From: CAVPHV01 sp963821095
GTDB lineage: Bacteria; Actinomycetota; Acidimicrobiia; Spongiisociales; UBA5794
DNA: 64,000 nt
Reading direction: 5' to 3'
Assembly: GCA_963821095.1 (NCBI GenBank)
Contig: CAWGCJ010000007.1
Coordinates: 569,987 to 633,986, forward strand
Positions within the stretch are counted from its first letter, which is position 1; each line of letters opens with the position of its first letter. A program made the position numbers and the translations under genes. A model generated the notes under the pieces. It was given only the letters and a program-made list of their open reading frames with translations. It was not told the origin of the DNA and did not search any database. Positions 1-9,280 of the stretch are shown here, in pieces.

Positions 1-673
1 GTCCTTTGACCACCACCTGCCCGCCGATGCCACCCAAGATCACGTTGAGGGGCTGATCATGGCGCTCAACGCGGACCCCGCCGTCGATGGCATGATCGTC
101 CAGCTTCCGCTTCCCCAAGGTCTAGACGGCAATCTCGCCGTGCAGACCGTTGACCCTGCCAAGGACGCCGACGGTCTTCACCCCCACAACCTCGGGTTGC
201 TGCTGCTCGACCGGCCCGGTCCTCGCCCGGCGACACCAACCGGCATCATGCGAATCCTCGAGCACTACGACCTCGCCGTGAGCGGCAGCTTTGCTGTGGT
301 GGTCGGCCGCTCCTTTCTGGTCGGGCGGCCGCTGGCGCTGATGCTTGGGGCCAAAGGGGTCGATGCCACGGTCGTACAGGCACACTCGCGCACCCCGGAC
401 CTCCATGATCTCATGCGCACCGCTGACCTCCTCGTGGTCGCTGTCGGTCAACCCGAAATGGTGCGAGGCGAGGACGTGAAACCCGGCGCCGTCGTCATCG
501 ACGTCGGCATCAACCGCACCGGGGCGGGTCTGGTCGGTGACGTGGACTTTGCGTCGGTGTCGGAGGTTGCGGGGTACCTCACCCCTGTGCCCGGGGGAGT
601 GGGCCCGATGACCATTGCTTCGCTGCTCACCAACACCGTTGCGGCCGCGGAGCGAGCGATCGGTTTGGGCTGA
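1..673 (+). CDS. folD: FolD bifunctional methylene-THF dehydrogenase / cyclohydrolase (5' truncated)
   Basis: Interconverts 5,10-methylene-, 5,10-methenyl- and 10-formyl-tetrahydrofolate in cytosolic one-carbon metabolism. The frame is open from base 2, so the gene begins before the window; the first in-window Met (position 59) is internal. Visible family blocks are VDGMIVQLPLPQG, DPAKDADGLHP, the Rossmann region VVGRSFLVGRPLA and the C-terminal PVPGGVGPMTIASLL. About 223 residues are present against the usual 280-300, so roughly the first 60-70, including the substrate Lys region, are missing. An internal divergence (GLLLLDRPGPRPATPTGI) replaces the more usual PCTPxG. The icd gene follows 193 bp downstream on the same strand, a gap that holds no gene. 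Confidence 0.93.
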   Translation, partial: SFDHHLPADATQDHVEGLIMALNADPAVDGMIVQLPLPQGLDGNLAVQTVDPAKDADGLHPHNLGLLLLDRPGPRPATPTGIMRILEHYDLAVSGSFAVVVGRSFLVGRPLALMLGAKGVDATVVQAHSRTPDLHDLMRTADLLVVAVGQPEMVRGEDVKPGAVVIDVGINRTGAGLVGDVDFASVSEVAGYLTPVPGGVGPMTIASLLTNTVAAAERAIGLG

Positions 674-866
674 GCATCGATGCCCTCTCATCGAGGCGCA
701 GCGGTTGCGACAGCCGTTCGCCCGTGGTTGGATCAGAGCGGGCCGAGGAACTCCACAGCGCCGATCAGCGTCGAGGAGGTTGACGCGGCTCGGGGCCGGT
801 AGGATTCTGCCGGTCCACACCTCACCACTGCTGATGCCGCCGCGGCGGCAATGAAGGAGCTGACGC

Positions 867-2069
<1,203 letters not shown>

Positions 2070-2101
2070 CCCGACGTCGGACGGCGCCGAAAAACGGACA
2101 A

Positions 2102-2120
2102 CTACCCTCTGGACGGGTAG
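2102..2120 (+). terminator. Small hairpin between icd and mdh
   Basis: CTACCC at 2102-2107 and GGGTAG at 2115-2120 form a perfect 6-bp stem with a 7-nt loop. It lies 33 bp after the icd stop and just before the mdh ribosome site. No T-run follows, so it is more likely an mRNA stem or weak attenuator than a strong terminator. Confidence 0.3.
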
Positions 2121-2138
2121 CCCAGACAAGGAGCACAC

Positions 2139-3074
2139 ATGAGCAAGGTCACCGTCGTTGGTGCGGGCAAGTATGGATCCACGACCGTTCAGCGGATCGC
2201 CGAGTGGGATATCGTCGACGAGGTCGTGATGACCGATATCGTCGAAGGGCTGCCTCAGGGTCTGGCTCTCGACATGAACCAGTCGCGCCCCGTGCTCGGA
2301 TACCGAACCCTCGTGACGGGAACCAACGACTACGCAGACACGGCAGGCAGCGACGTCGTCGTGATCACTGCGGGCCTACCTCGCAAGCCCGGCATGAGCC
2401 GCATGGATTTGCTCGAGGTCAATGCCAAGATCGTCAAGGCGGTCACCCTCGAGGTCGTGAAGTACTCGCCCGACGCCGTGATCATTGTGGTGACCAACCC
2501 GCTCGATCAGATGACGACACTGGCGGCTGAGGTGTCCGGTCTGCCTCATCACAAGGTGATGGGCCAGGCGGGCATCCTCGACAGCTCCCGGTTCGTCCAC
2601 TTCATCTCTGAAGCCACCGGAGCCGACATCCTCACGGTAAAGGCCGTCACGCTGGGGTCGCACGGTGAAACCATGGTGCCGGTGCCGTCGCTGTGCTCAG
2701 TGGGCGACCAGCCGATCACCGACGTGCTCGATGCCGCCACGATTGATGAGTTGGTCGACCGGACCCGCAAGGGTGGTGCCGAGATCGTCGGTCTCCTCAA
2801 GACGGGAAGCGCCTACTACGCGCCGTCGGCCGCGGCCGCGGCCATGGTGCGGGCCGTTGTCACGGACTCGGGTGAACAGATGCCGGTCTGCGCCTGGATG
2901 ACGGGCCAATACGGCATCGACGACGTCTACCTGGGCGTGTTGGCGACGCTGGGAGCCGAGGGCGTTCGTGAGGTGCAAGAGGTGGCGCTGACCGCCGACG
3001 AGAAGGCCGGATTGGCTGTGGCTGCTGGAGCCGTCAAGGAGAAGGTCGCCGACTTGGAGCAGATCGACTACTGA
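2139..3074 (+). CDS. mdh: Malate dehydrogenase (LDH-like, NAD-dependent)
   Basis: Oxidises malate to oxaloacetate in the TCA cycle. The 311-residue protein starts with the Rossmann motif VGAGKYGS, and Asp34 after the second strand predicts NAD rather than NADP. Substrate arginines are Arg82, Arg88 and Arg151, and the catalytic His is His175 in LGSHGETM, with VTNPLDQM before it. This is the lactate-dehydrogenase-like (MDH type 3) branch rather than the long dimeric MDH of mycobacteria. The two Arg in the mobile loop (PRKPGMSR) support malate over lactate. AAGGAG precedes the ATG. The next gene is convergent and ends 13 bp after this stop. Confidence 0.95.
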   Translation: MSKVTVVGAGKYGSTTVQRIAEWDIVDEVVMTDIVEGLPQGLALDMNQSRPVLGYRTLVTGTNDYADTAGSDVVVITAGLPRKPGMSRMDLLEVNAKIVKAVTLEVVKYSPDAVIIVVTNPLDQMTTLAAEVSGLPHHKVMGQAGILDSSRFVHFISEATGADILTVKAVTLGSHGETMVPVPSLCSVGDQPITDVLDAATIDELVDRTRKGGAEIVGLLKTGSAYYAPSAAAAAMVRAVVTDSGEQMPVCAWMTGQYGIDDVYLGVLATLGAEGVREVQEVALTADEKAGLAVAAGAVKEKVADLEQIDY

Positions 3075-3087
3075 AACCGGCAGGTGG

Positions 3088-4128
3088 TCAGGCCTCGACG
3101 GGGAGGTTCTTGTCTGCGTTTGCCGCGTCGATGGCTGCCTGAATCTCCTCGGCGCTCATCTGGGCAGCCATGCGCTGACGATCGGCCCGTTGCACGTTGA
3201 GGATGTGGTCACGACGTTTCGCCCATAGGGTGACAGCGCCGATGAAGATCAGCAGCATTCCGATGTTGGCGAGGAAGTATCCCGACGTGATCTGAGTGTC
3301 TTGGTAGCGACCCGGCGTGAAGAGCAGGTCGGCGTCGAGTCCTGCCTCCACCCCGGCCTCGAAGGTCTCGGTCTGCACCTGGATCAGTGTGCTGCGCATT
3401 GCGCCGCCAACGAAGCCCACTGCTGCTGCACCCAGGATCGTCGCGTAGATGAGCATGCGATTGGATGCCAATTGCCGAGGCTTGGTCACCAGGGCGAGGA
3501 CAGACAGCAGGACGACCACGATCAGTACCGCTACCCAGGCGAGCAGTGAGACCACCTCGCCGCCGAACAAGATCTTGATGGCGGCGAAGGCGATTACAAA
3601 CGACACGACGAAGATCAGCAGGCCTGCGAACACGTAGATGGTGCCAAAGCGCCGTTTGAGCCCTTCGTGGTCCGTCAGGGGATCTTTGAGGAGGCGGGTC
3701 AGGATCAGTGCCAGCAGGAACGCAATCAGGATGGCGTAGAAGTCAGACATAGTGAACGTGATCGTGGCGGCTTCCTGGACCACGTCGCCCGAGGCGTCCC
3801 TGACCAGTTCACCGGTCACGGTGTTCACCACGTCCTCGCGGGCGAACGCTGCGACGATGCCGACGGCTGCCAGTCCAAGGTAGGCGACGATTCCGGCCCC
3901 GATCGGCGTTTCCTCGCTGCGTTGCCACGAGACGAGGAAGATTCCGATCAGCAAGGCAACCCCGATCGCGATGTAGAGAGCGCCAATCGTGATCTCATAG
4001 CCTCGGATCGACCAGGGGTCTACGAGGTACCCGTTGGTCGGCTTCATGCGCGCAAACTCAAAAGCGACAGAGGCAAGGACCAAGAGGGCGCCGATCGGTG
4101 CGACCCATCGCATCTTGTTGCCGCTCAC
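3088..4128 (-). CDS. Multi-pass membrane protein of unknown function
   Basis: I do not recognise this family. The 346-residue product has about seven hydrophobic helices: one near residues 10-25, one at 45-65, one at 80-95, one after an acidic loop near 130-150, a closely spaced pair around 170-215, one at 225-245 and one close to the C-terminus. The tail is charged and predicted cytoplasmic (rich in Asp, Ala, Glu and Lys). A long extracellular or luminal loop lies near residues 255-290. I take the GTG at 4128 as start because GGAGGAAAGG sits just upstream; a TTG six codons earlier is possible but would overlap the ribosome site. It is convergent with mdh and divergent from the HU gene. No catalytic motif was found. 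Confidence 0.7.
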   Translation of the reverse strand: MSGNKMRWVAPIGALLVLASVAFEFARMKPTNGYLVDPWSIRGYEITIGALYIAIGVALLIGIFLVSWQRSEETPIGAGIVAYLGLAAVGIVAAFAREDVVNTVTGELVRDASGDVVQEAATITFTMSDFYAILIAFLLALILTRLLKDPLTDHEGLKRRFGTIYVFAGLLIFVVSFVIAFAAIKILFGGEVVSLLAWVAVLIVVVLLSVLALVTKPRQLASNRMLIYATILGAAAVGFVGGAMRSTLIQVQTETFEAGVEAGLDADLLFTPGRYQDTQITSGYFLANIGMLLIFIGAVTLWAKRRDHILNVQRADRQRMAAQMSAEEIQAAIDAANADKNLPVEA

Positions 4129-4224
4129 GTGAACCCTTTCCTCCAACGGTCCGCCGTACTCTACAAGGCGGCGCCGGCAATCGCCGTTCCGTGTTGTTCA
4201 TTGCGGTGTCTGCCTGCAAATCCG

Positions 4225-4252
4225 TTGAACCCCAAGGGTTCCCGGCTAGGGT
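4225..4252 (+). promoter_or_regulatory. Candidate promoter for the HU gene
   Basis: TTGAAC at 4225-4230 and TAGGGT at 4247-4252 are separated by 16 bp, a fair match to a vegetative actinobacterial promoter. It points toward the HU gene and would give a leader of about 40 bases. A second hexamer TTGACT at 4267-4272 has no good partner. Confidence 0.4.
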
Positions 4253-4300
4253 TACACCTCTGTAATTTGACTCATAGGCTCTTCAGTAGGAGGTTTCCAA

Positions 4301-4573
4301 GTGAACAAGAGTGAGTTGATCGACGTCGTGGCCGGTGCCACCGGTGAACCCAAGGCCACGGTCGGCCGCATCCTCGACGCAACGATCGAGGGCATCACCG
4401 CGGCAGTGGCCGAGGGCGACAAGGTTTCATTCACGGGCTTCGGTACGTTCGAGCGGCGTCACCGTAAGGCGCGCGTCGGCCGCAACCCGCAGACGGGTGC
4501 TGAGGTCAAGATCGCGGCGGCCAACGTTCCGGCCTTCAAGGCCGGCAAGGCCTTCAAGGACGCCGTCCGGTAG
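4301..4573 (+). CDS. hup: HU-family nucleoid DNA-binding protein
   Basis: Histone-like protein that bends and compacts DNA as a dimer. The 90-residue product covers a full HU fold: the N-terminal helices starting MNKSELIDVVA, the core GFGTFERRHRKAR, and the DNA-contacting arm with GRNPQTG. It lacks the long Lys/Ala-rich tail of mycobacterial HupB, so it is a bacterial-type short HU. Start is GTG, well supported by AGGAGG. It is a single-gene transcript: candidate promoter upstream and a perfect terminator hairpin 30 bp after the stop. Confidence 0.96.
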   Translation: MNKSELIDVVAGATGEPKATVGRILDATIEGITAAVAEGDKVSFTGFGTFERRHRKARVGRNPQTGAEVKIAAANVPAFKAGKAFKDAVR

Positions 4574-4603
4574 AACCGTCAGCGACAGTCAGACCTTGAC
4601 GAG

Positions 4604-4637
4604 ATTGAGGGGCGCCCATCGGGCGCCCCTCAATTTG
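4604..4637 (+). terminator. Strong hairpin terminator after the HU gene
   Basis: Positions 4604-4617 and 4621-4634 form a perfect 14-bp inverted repeat with a 3-nt loop. The stem is GC-rich at its tip and AT-rich at its base, and TTGAT follows. The convergent SCP2 gene ends at 4660, so the hairpin may also act on that strand. Confidence 0.8.
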
Positions 4638-4659
4638 ATCTCGGTTGCGGACGGTCCAC

Positions 4660-5046
4660 TCAGTAGTCGACGTCCATGCCGCTCATGGCGGCGGCAAATG
4701 CGTTGATCACGCCTTGATTCATCATCAGCTTGGCCATGTTGCCGGTGACCTTGAGTTTCCCGGTCATGAAGGCCATCTGGGTGTTGATCTCGCCCTTTGA
4801 GATGCCGGCCATCGTTTCCATGTTGGTTGACACGGTGACGTCGGCATCGTCCTTGGCTCCGAGCACCAACTCGCCTGCGCCGTCGGCGACGTGGAGGTAG
4901 TAGGGGATCTCGCCTTCGGGGCCGTCGGTTACGACAAACTGGAGGTTGAGATCTACGTTGGCGATGGCACCGGTGAACCCGGCATCGCCGTTGAGGGCTG
5001 CGGTGCCCTCGGTCATGTAATCCTCACTGAGGAACTTCACGCTCAA
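4660..5046 (-). CDS. SCP2 sterol-carrier domain protein
   Basis: A small stand-alone SCP2-like domain of 128 residues, a fold that holds sterols, fatty acids or acyl-CoA in a hydrophobic tunnel. Matching features are the strand LNLQFVVTDGPEGE, the segment ADVTVSTNMETMAGISKGE and the signature AFMTGKLKVTGNMAKLM. The start is TTG, supported by AAAGGA seven bases upstream; a GTG two codons later is the alternative. A perfect palindrome lies about 60 bp upstream (5105-5120) and may be an operator. Its function in lipid metabolism is inferred from the family alone. The next gene upstream is sdhB on the same strand, ended by a long stem. Confidence 0.85.
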   Translation of the reverse strand: MSVKFLSEDYMTEGTAALNGDAGFTGAIANVDLNLQFVVTDGPEGEIPYYLHVADGAGELVLGAKDDADVTVSTNMETMAGISKGEINTQMAFMTGKLKVTGNMAKLMMNQGVINAFAAAMSGMDVDY

Positions 5047-5104
5047 AGTCGCGTCCTTTCAATTTGTGACAAGCAAGACGGAGTGTAGTGTCGTCGGTGG
5101 AATT

Positions 5105-5120
5105 TTGAGCAACCGCTCAA
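5105..5120. promoter_or_regulatory. Palindrome upstream of the SCP2 gene, candidate operator
   Basis: TTGAGC at 5105-5110 and GCTCAA at 5115-5120 are perfect inverted repeats around AACC, and the symmetry extends one more base on each side. Size and position suit a TetR-type operator controlling the SCP2 gene. It could alternatively be a small hairpin in the sdh terminator region. Confidence 0.4.
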
Positions 5121-5126
5121 AGTAAT

Positions 5127-5182
5127 CCCGTTCCGGCGTGGCTCACGTACCAGAAATCGCGCCTGAGCCACGCCAGAACGGG
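5127..5182 (-). terminator. Long hairpin ending the sdhCAB transcript
   Basis: Arms at 5127-5145 and 5164-5182 are 19 bases each with a single mismatch and an 18-nt loop. It starts eight bases after the sdhB stop on the reverse strand. The sequence after the stem on that strand begins ATTACTTT, only moderately T-rich. Confidence 0.6.
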
Positions 5183-5189
5183 TTGTTCT

Positions 5190-5951
5190 TCAGGTTTGTC
5201 CGGTGTACTTCTTGTTGCGGAACAGCGCTCGGCGGTACTCGCGATTCATGAAGGCGATGTTGTCGATCGAGATGCTCTTCGGACATGCCTTCTCGCACTC
5301 GCCGTAGTTGGTGCATGAGCCGAAGTATTCGTTCATCGTCTCAACCATTGCGATCACCCGCTTGTAGCGCTCCGGCTGGCCCTGGGGCAGCAGGTTGAGG
5401 TGGGCGATCTTCGCCGCGGTGAAGAGTTGAGCTGCCGTGTTCGGGCACGACGCCACACAGGCGGCACAGCCGATACACGCCGCGGCGTCCATGGCGGCCT
5501 CAGCTGCAGGCTGCGGGATGGTGATGATGTTGGCATCGATGGAGTTGCCGGTATTCACGCTGATGTAGCCGCCGGCTTCGATGATGCGGTCGAACGCAGA
5601 ACGGTCGACCATCAAGTCCTTGAGGATCGGGAAGGCTCTCGCCCGCCAGGGTTCGACGACGATGGTGTCGCCGTCGTTGAACTTCCGCATGTGGAGCTGA
5701 CACGTGGCCGTTCCCTGCTGCGGTCCGTGCGGCTGACCGTTGATCATGAGCCCGCAGGTGCCGCAGATGCCCTCACGACAGTCGTTGTCGAAGACGATCG
5801 GCTCCTCGCCCGAGAGTTCGAGCCGTTCGTTCACGATGTCGAGCATCTCGAAGAATGAAGCCTCCTCGGAGATCCCCGTGGCTTCGTACGTCTTGAAGCT
5901 GCCAGAAGCGTCGGGCCCCGGTTGGCGCCACACGCGCAGGGTCACATCCAT
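5190..5951 (-). CDS. sdhB: Succinate dehydrogenase iron-sulfur subunit
   Basis: Carries electrons from the flavin of SdhA to the quinone site in the membrane anchor (complex II). The 253 residues contain all cluster ligands: Cys58, Cys63, Cys66 and Cys84 for the [2Fe-2S] cluster; Cys159, Cys162, Cys165 and Cys169, then Cys213, Cys219 and Cys223, for the [4Fe-4S] and [3Fe-4S] clusters. The ATG at 5951 overlaps the last base of the sdhA stop (TAATG) and has AAGGAG upstream. A longer open frame into sdhA is not needed. Order sdhC-sdhA-sdhB with a single cytochrome b anchor is the menaquinone-linked type of Bacillus and mycobacterial Sdh1. Confidence 0.95.
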   Translation of the reverse strand: MDVTLRVWRQPGPDASGSFKTYEATGISEEASFFEMLDIVNERLELSGEEPIVFDNDCREGICGTCGLMINGQPHGPQQGTATCQLHMRKFNDGDTIVVEPWRARAFPILKDLMVDRSAFDRIIEAGGYISVNTGNSIDANIITIPQPAAEAAMDAAACIGCAACVASCPNTAAQLFTAAKIAHLNLLPQGQPERYKRVIAMVETMNEYFGSCTNYGECEKACPKSISIDNIAFMNREYRRALFRNKKYTGQT

Positions 5952-7870
5952 TACTTGTAGCTCCTTGTCGCCAGCTTCACGTATTCGAACTCCAGATCCT
6001 CCACGGTCTTCTCTGGGGGTTCCTGCTTCCCTTTCCATTCCCAGGCTGAGACGTTTGCGAAGTGCTCGTCGTCGCGCACCGCCTCGCCTTCCTCGGTCTG
6101 GTATTCGACCCGGAAGTGGCCGCCACATGACTCCTCACGATCGAGAGCGTCGCGGCACATCAGCTCGGCCAGTTCGAAGAAGTCGGCCACCCGGCCCGCC
6201 TTTTCGAGCGACTGATTGACGGTCTCGTTGTCGCCGAGCACCCGGACGTCCTTGTGGAACTCATCGCGGAGCGCCGCAATGTCGACGATGGCTTGCTCGA
6301 GCCCGGCGCGGCTGCGTGACATGCCACATTCCTCGAGCATGATCTTGCCGAGCTGCCGGTGGAAGTCGTCGACGGTGCGGCTGCCGTTGATCGACAGCAG
6401 CGTCTGGGTCCGCTCGTGGACTTCCTGCTCGGCTTGCGTGAACACCGGATCGGTCACGGGCACCGGCTGCGTGTTCAAGTAGTCGGCCAGGTAGTCGCCG
6501 ATGGTGTACGGGATGACGAAGTACCCATCGGCGAGCCCCTGCATCAGTGCAGAGGCACCGAGACGGTTGGCGCCGTGGTCGGAGAAGTTGGCTTCGCCGA
6601 TGGCGTAGAGACCGGGCACCGTTGTCATCAGGTTGTAGTCCACCCACAGGCCACCCATCGTGTAGTGGGCGGCCGGGTAGATCCGCATCGGCACCTCATA
6701 CGGGTTCTCGTCGGTGATGCGTTCGTACATCTCGAAGAGGTTGCCGTAGCGGGCCTCGATCACATCCTTACCCAGCCTGGCGATCGAATCCTTGAAATCG
6801 AGGTAGACCCCGTTCTTCAGCGGACCGACGCCGCGGCCCTCGTCGATCATCCGCATTGCGGCTCGGGACGAGACATCGCGCGGCGCCAGGTTGCCGAACG
6901 ACGGGTAGATACGCTCCAGGTAGTAGTCGCGCTCGTCCTCGGGGATCTGCCCGGCCGGCCTGGTTTCGTTCGGGTCGATCGGCACCCAGATCCGCCCGTC
7001 GTTGCGCAGAGATTCGGACATCAATGTCAGCTTCGACTGGAACTCGTCGCTGGCTGGGATGCAGGTTGGGTGGATCTGCGTGTAGCACGGGTTGGCGAAC
7101 AGGGCCCCCTTGCGATACGCCCGCCAGGCTGCCGTGACGTTGCAGTTCATGGCGTTGGTCGACAGGTAGAACACGTTGCTGTATCCGCCGGTGCCCAACA
7201 CCACGGCATGCGCCGAGTGGGAGGTCACCTCACCGGTGACGAGGTTGCGGACCACGATCCCAACCGCGTGCCCGTCCTTCACCACCACTTCGAGCATCTC
7301 GCTGCGGGTGTGCAGCTTGACGTTGCCGAGGTGGATCTGGCGAGCCAGGGCCTGATAGGCGCCGAGCAGCAACTGCTGGCCGGTCTGGCCGCGGGCGTAG
7401 AACGTCCGGGAAACCTGGGCTCCACCGAAGGATCGATTGTCGAGCAAACCGCCGTACTCGCGAGCGAATGGCACGCCCTGGGCAACGCACTGATCGATGA
7501 TCTCGTTGGCGACCTGGGCGAGCCGAAAGACGTTGGATTCGCGTGAGCGGAAGTCCCCGCCCTTCACCGTGTCGTAGAACAGCCGGAAGATCGAGTCGCC
7601 ATCGTTCGGGTAGTTCTTTGCGGCGTTGATGCCGCCCTGGGCCGCGATCGAGTGGGCCCGTCGTGGCGAGTCGTTGTAGGTGAAGACCTCGACTTCGTAG
7701 CCCAACTCACCAAATGAGGCGGCTGCCGAGGCGCCGGCGAGGCCGGTTCCGATGACGATGATCTTGTACTTGCGCTTGTTGGAGGGGTTGACGAGTCGCT
7801 CTCTGAACTTGTGAGCGTCCCACCGATCCTGGATCGGGCCGAGGGGGATTTTGGCGTTGAGGTCAGTCAT
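5951..7870 (-). CDS. sdhA: Succinate dehydrogenase flavoprotein subunit
   Basis: Catalytic subunit oxidising succinate to fumarate with covalently bound FAD. The 639 residues show the dinucleotide site VIGTGLAGASAAASFGELG (36-54) and the flavin-attachment block RAHSIAAQGG with His73 as the expected covalent histidine. HPTCIP and the C-terminal GANRLGASALMQG block of the FAD domain are also visible. The ATG at 7870 is preceded by AGGAAGGA. The gene sits 15 bp after sdhC and overlaps sdhB by one base, so the three are translated from one mRNA. The length suits the Sdh1/Bacillus-type subfamily. Confidence 0.96.
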   Translation of the reverse strand: MTDLNAKIPLGPIQDRWDAHKFRERLVNPSNKRKYKIIVIGTGLAGASAAASFGELGYEVEVFTYNDSPRRAHSIAAQGGINAAKNYPNDGDSIFRLFYDTVKGGDFRSRESNVFRLAQVANEIIDQCVAQGVPFAREYGGLLDNRSFGGAQVSRTFYARGQTGQQLLLGAYQALARQIHLGNVKLHTRSEMLEVVVKDGHAVGIVVRNLVTGEVTSHSAHAVVLGTGGYSNVFYLSTNAMNCNVTAAWRAYRKGALFANPCYTQIHPTCIPASDEFQSKLTLMSESLRNDGRIWVPIDPNETRPAGQIPEDERDYYLERIYPSFGNLAPRDVSSRAAMRMIDEGRGVGPLKNGVYLDFKDSIARLGKDVIEARYGNLFEMYERITDENPYEVPMRIYPAAHYTMGGLWVDYNLMTTVPGLYAIGEANFSDHGANRLGASALMQGLADGYFVIPYTIGDYLADYLNTQPVPVTDPVFTQAEQEVHERTQTLLSINGSRTVDDFHRQLGKIMLEECGMSRSRAGLEQAIVDIAALRDEFHKDVRVLGDNETVNQSLEKAGRVADFFELAELMCRDALDREESCGGHFRVEYQTEEGEAVRDDEHFANVSAWEWKGKQEPPEKTVEDLEFEYVKLATRSYK

Positions 7871-7885
7871 GTGGTGCTTCCTTCC

Positions 7886-8629
7886 TCAGCCGATGATCCC
7901 GAACGCAACGGCGAGCGGAACGGTGACAAAACCGAGCGCAACAACCGTGGCGAAGATGTGGGCGAAGTAGTTTCGCCACTTGTTGAATTGTGCATTGTTG
8001 ATCCCCAGCGTCTGGAACAGGCTCCACGCTCCGTGCCAGACGTGGAGCCCCAGCGCTCCCATGGCGATCAGGTAGAACACCACCACGGGCCAGCGTGAGA
8101 ACGTTGCATCGAGGTTGCCGGCGATGTCTCCCCGCACAAAATCGGGGTTGACGAACGCGAGTCCCCAGGTGAGGTCCGCAAGGTGCCATGCCAGGAAGGC
8201 CAGGATGATGATGCCTCCCCACCGCATGGTGCGTGAGGCGTAGTCCACGGCGATGTAGTGGCGTTCGTCGTACTTCTGATCGCCACGTGCTTTGAGGCTG
8301 GTGCGTGTCAGTGAGTAGGCGGCCCATACGTGGACGACCAGGGCGATGATCAGCGGGATTCTGAGGAATAGCCACAGGAAGAGGCTCCGCGGCATGAAGG
8401 GCTCGCCGAGATCGCGCAGCGCCTCTCCGTACTCATTGATCGTGGGCTCACCGGTGGCCGGGTCGTTGCCTTCGAAGGCATGCAGGTTGCCGATCATGTG
8501 GAAGAACACGAACAGCAGACCCAAGATGCCGGAGATCGCCATCGCATACTTCTTGGCGAGATCCGTGCCGTAGAAGGCGTACCACCGGGATTGCTTGCGA
8601 CCCGTGGTCGCCTTGCCCGTCGTCGTCAC
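7886..8629 (-). CDS. sdhC: Succinate dehydrogenase cytochrome b subunit, b558 family
   Basis: Membrane anchor and quinone/haem-binding subunit of complex II. The 247-residue protein has five hydrophobic helices, and His residues in several of them (FFHMIGNLH, VVHVWAAYS, LAWHLADL, LHVWHGAW) are candidate axial ligands of two haems, as in the di-haem b558 family. The frame stays open upstream to 8830, but the GTG at 8629 has GGGAGG just before it and the protein similarity begins near it, so I use that. It is the first gene of sdhCAB. Upstream, 8630-8843 has no gene I can support. Confidence 0.92.
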   Translation of the reverse strand: MTTTGKATTGRKQSRWYAFYGTDLAKKYAMAISGILGLLFVFFHMIGNLHAFEGNDPATGEPTINEYGEALRDLGEPFMPRSLFLWLFLRIPLIIALVVHVWAAYSLTRTSLKARGDQKYDERHYIAVDYASRTMRWGGIIILAFLAWHLADLTWGLAFVNPDFVRGDIAGNLDATFSRWPVVVFYLIAMGALGLHVWHGAWSLFQTLGINNAQFNKWRNYFAHIFATVVALGFVTVPLAVAFGIIG

Positions 8630-8843
8630 CCTTCCTCCCTTGTGGTTGGGGGGGCCATTATGGCGGATTCCGCGCGCCTCTCCATTTCGACGGCTGCCGG
8701 GCAGGCCGCCGACGTCCATGCCGCCCGCGTGCCGCGACTGTCGTGTCGCCATTCCGGCTCGATTTGACATCTTCGGGAGGCGCGTACGGCGCGGCCGGGG
8801 AGCCGGCGCGGGCCGGAGCCGTTGAAACACAACGGGTTTCAGG

Positions 8844-8872
8844 TTGACAGCCGCGCGCGGGGCAAGTTAAAT
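8844..8872 (+). promoter_or_regulatory. Promoter for whiB
   Basis: A perfect TTGACA at 8844-8849 and TTAAAT at 8867-8872 are separated by exactly 17 bp. The predicted start lies about 30 bases before the whiB GTG. It is the best vegetative promoter match in the window. Confidence 0.6.
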
Positions 8873-8908
8873 CACACCGGCGTAGTTACAACCGTGTAGG
8901 AGACGAGC

Positions 8909-9190
8909 GTGTTCACACAGCTGCTCGAAATGATGAATGGACAGGATCTGGCTTGGCAGGACCTGGCGAATTGCCGTGGCGCCGACCCGGACCTGTTCTT
9001 TCCGGAGCGCGGAGCTTCGACTCGCACCGCAAAAGGGATATGTCGGGAGTGCTCGGTAATGAACGAGTGCCTCGAGTTTGCGATTGTGAGTAGCGAGAAG
9101 TTTGGAATCTGGGGTGGCATGTCGGAGCGGGAGCGTCGCAAGATTCGTCGCCAGCGTGCCGTCGCCGCCGAGCGCCGTCGGGCGGGTTGA
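8909..9190 (+). CDS. whiB: WhiB-family iron-sulfur transcriptional regulator
   Basis: Wbl proteins bind a [4Fe-4S] cluster and the primary sigma factor to control transcription in actinobacteria. In the 93 residues the four cluster cysteines are Cys22, Cys45, Cys48 and Cys54, followed by the turn FGIWGG (65-70) and a basic DNA-binding tail. Start is GTG with AGGAG six bases upstream. The short length and lack of extensions suggest a WhiB1- or WhiB2-like member, but I cannot assign the paralogue. It is transcribed from its own promoter, divergent from sdhCAB. Confidence 0.95.
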   Translation: MFTQLLEMMNGQDLAWQDLANCRGADPDLFFPERGASTRTAKGICRECSVMNECLEFAIVSSEKFGIWGGMSERERRKIRRQRAVAAERRRAG

Positions 9191-9221
9191 CCTCGCCAAC
9201 TGCACTGTGCCCTGCTGCGAA

Positions 9222-9249
9222 TTGGGCCGGGCCGCAGAGCCTTTAGAAT
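9222..9249 (+). promoter_or_regulatory. Candidate promoter for the gene at 9281
   Basis: TTGGGC at 9222-9227 and TAGAAT at 9244-9249 are spaced by 16 bp. They lie about 30 bases before the TTG start and follow the whiB stop, so this gene need not depend on whiB read-through. Confidence 0.4.
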
Positions 9250-9280
9250 CGGCGGCGTCAATCCCGAAGGAGTCGGTCGG

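Noticed and set aside
3301..4314. Forward-strand frames across the membrane protein gene
   Set aside because: They mirror the reverse gene; the reverse frame has seven hydrophobic helices and a ribosome site.
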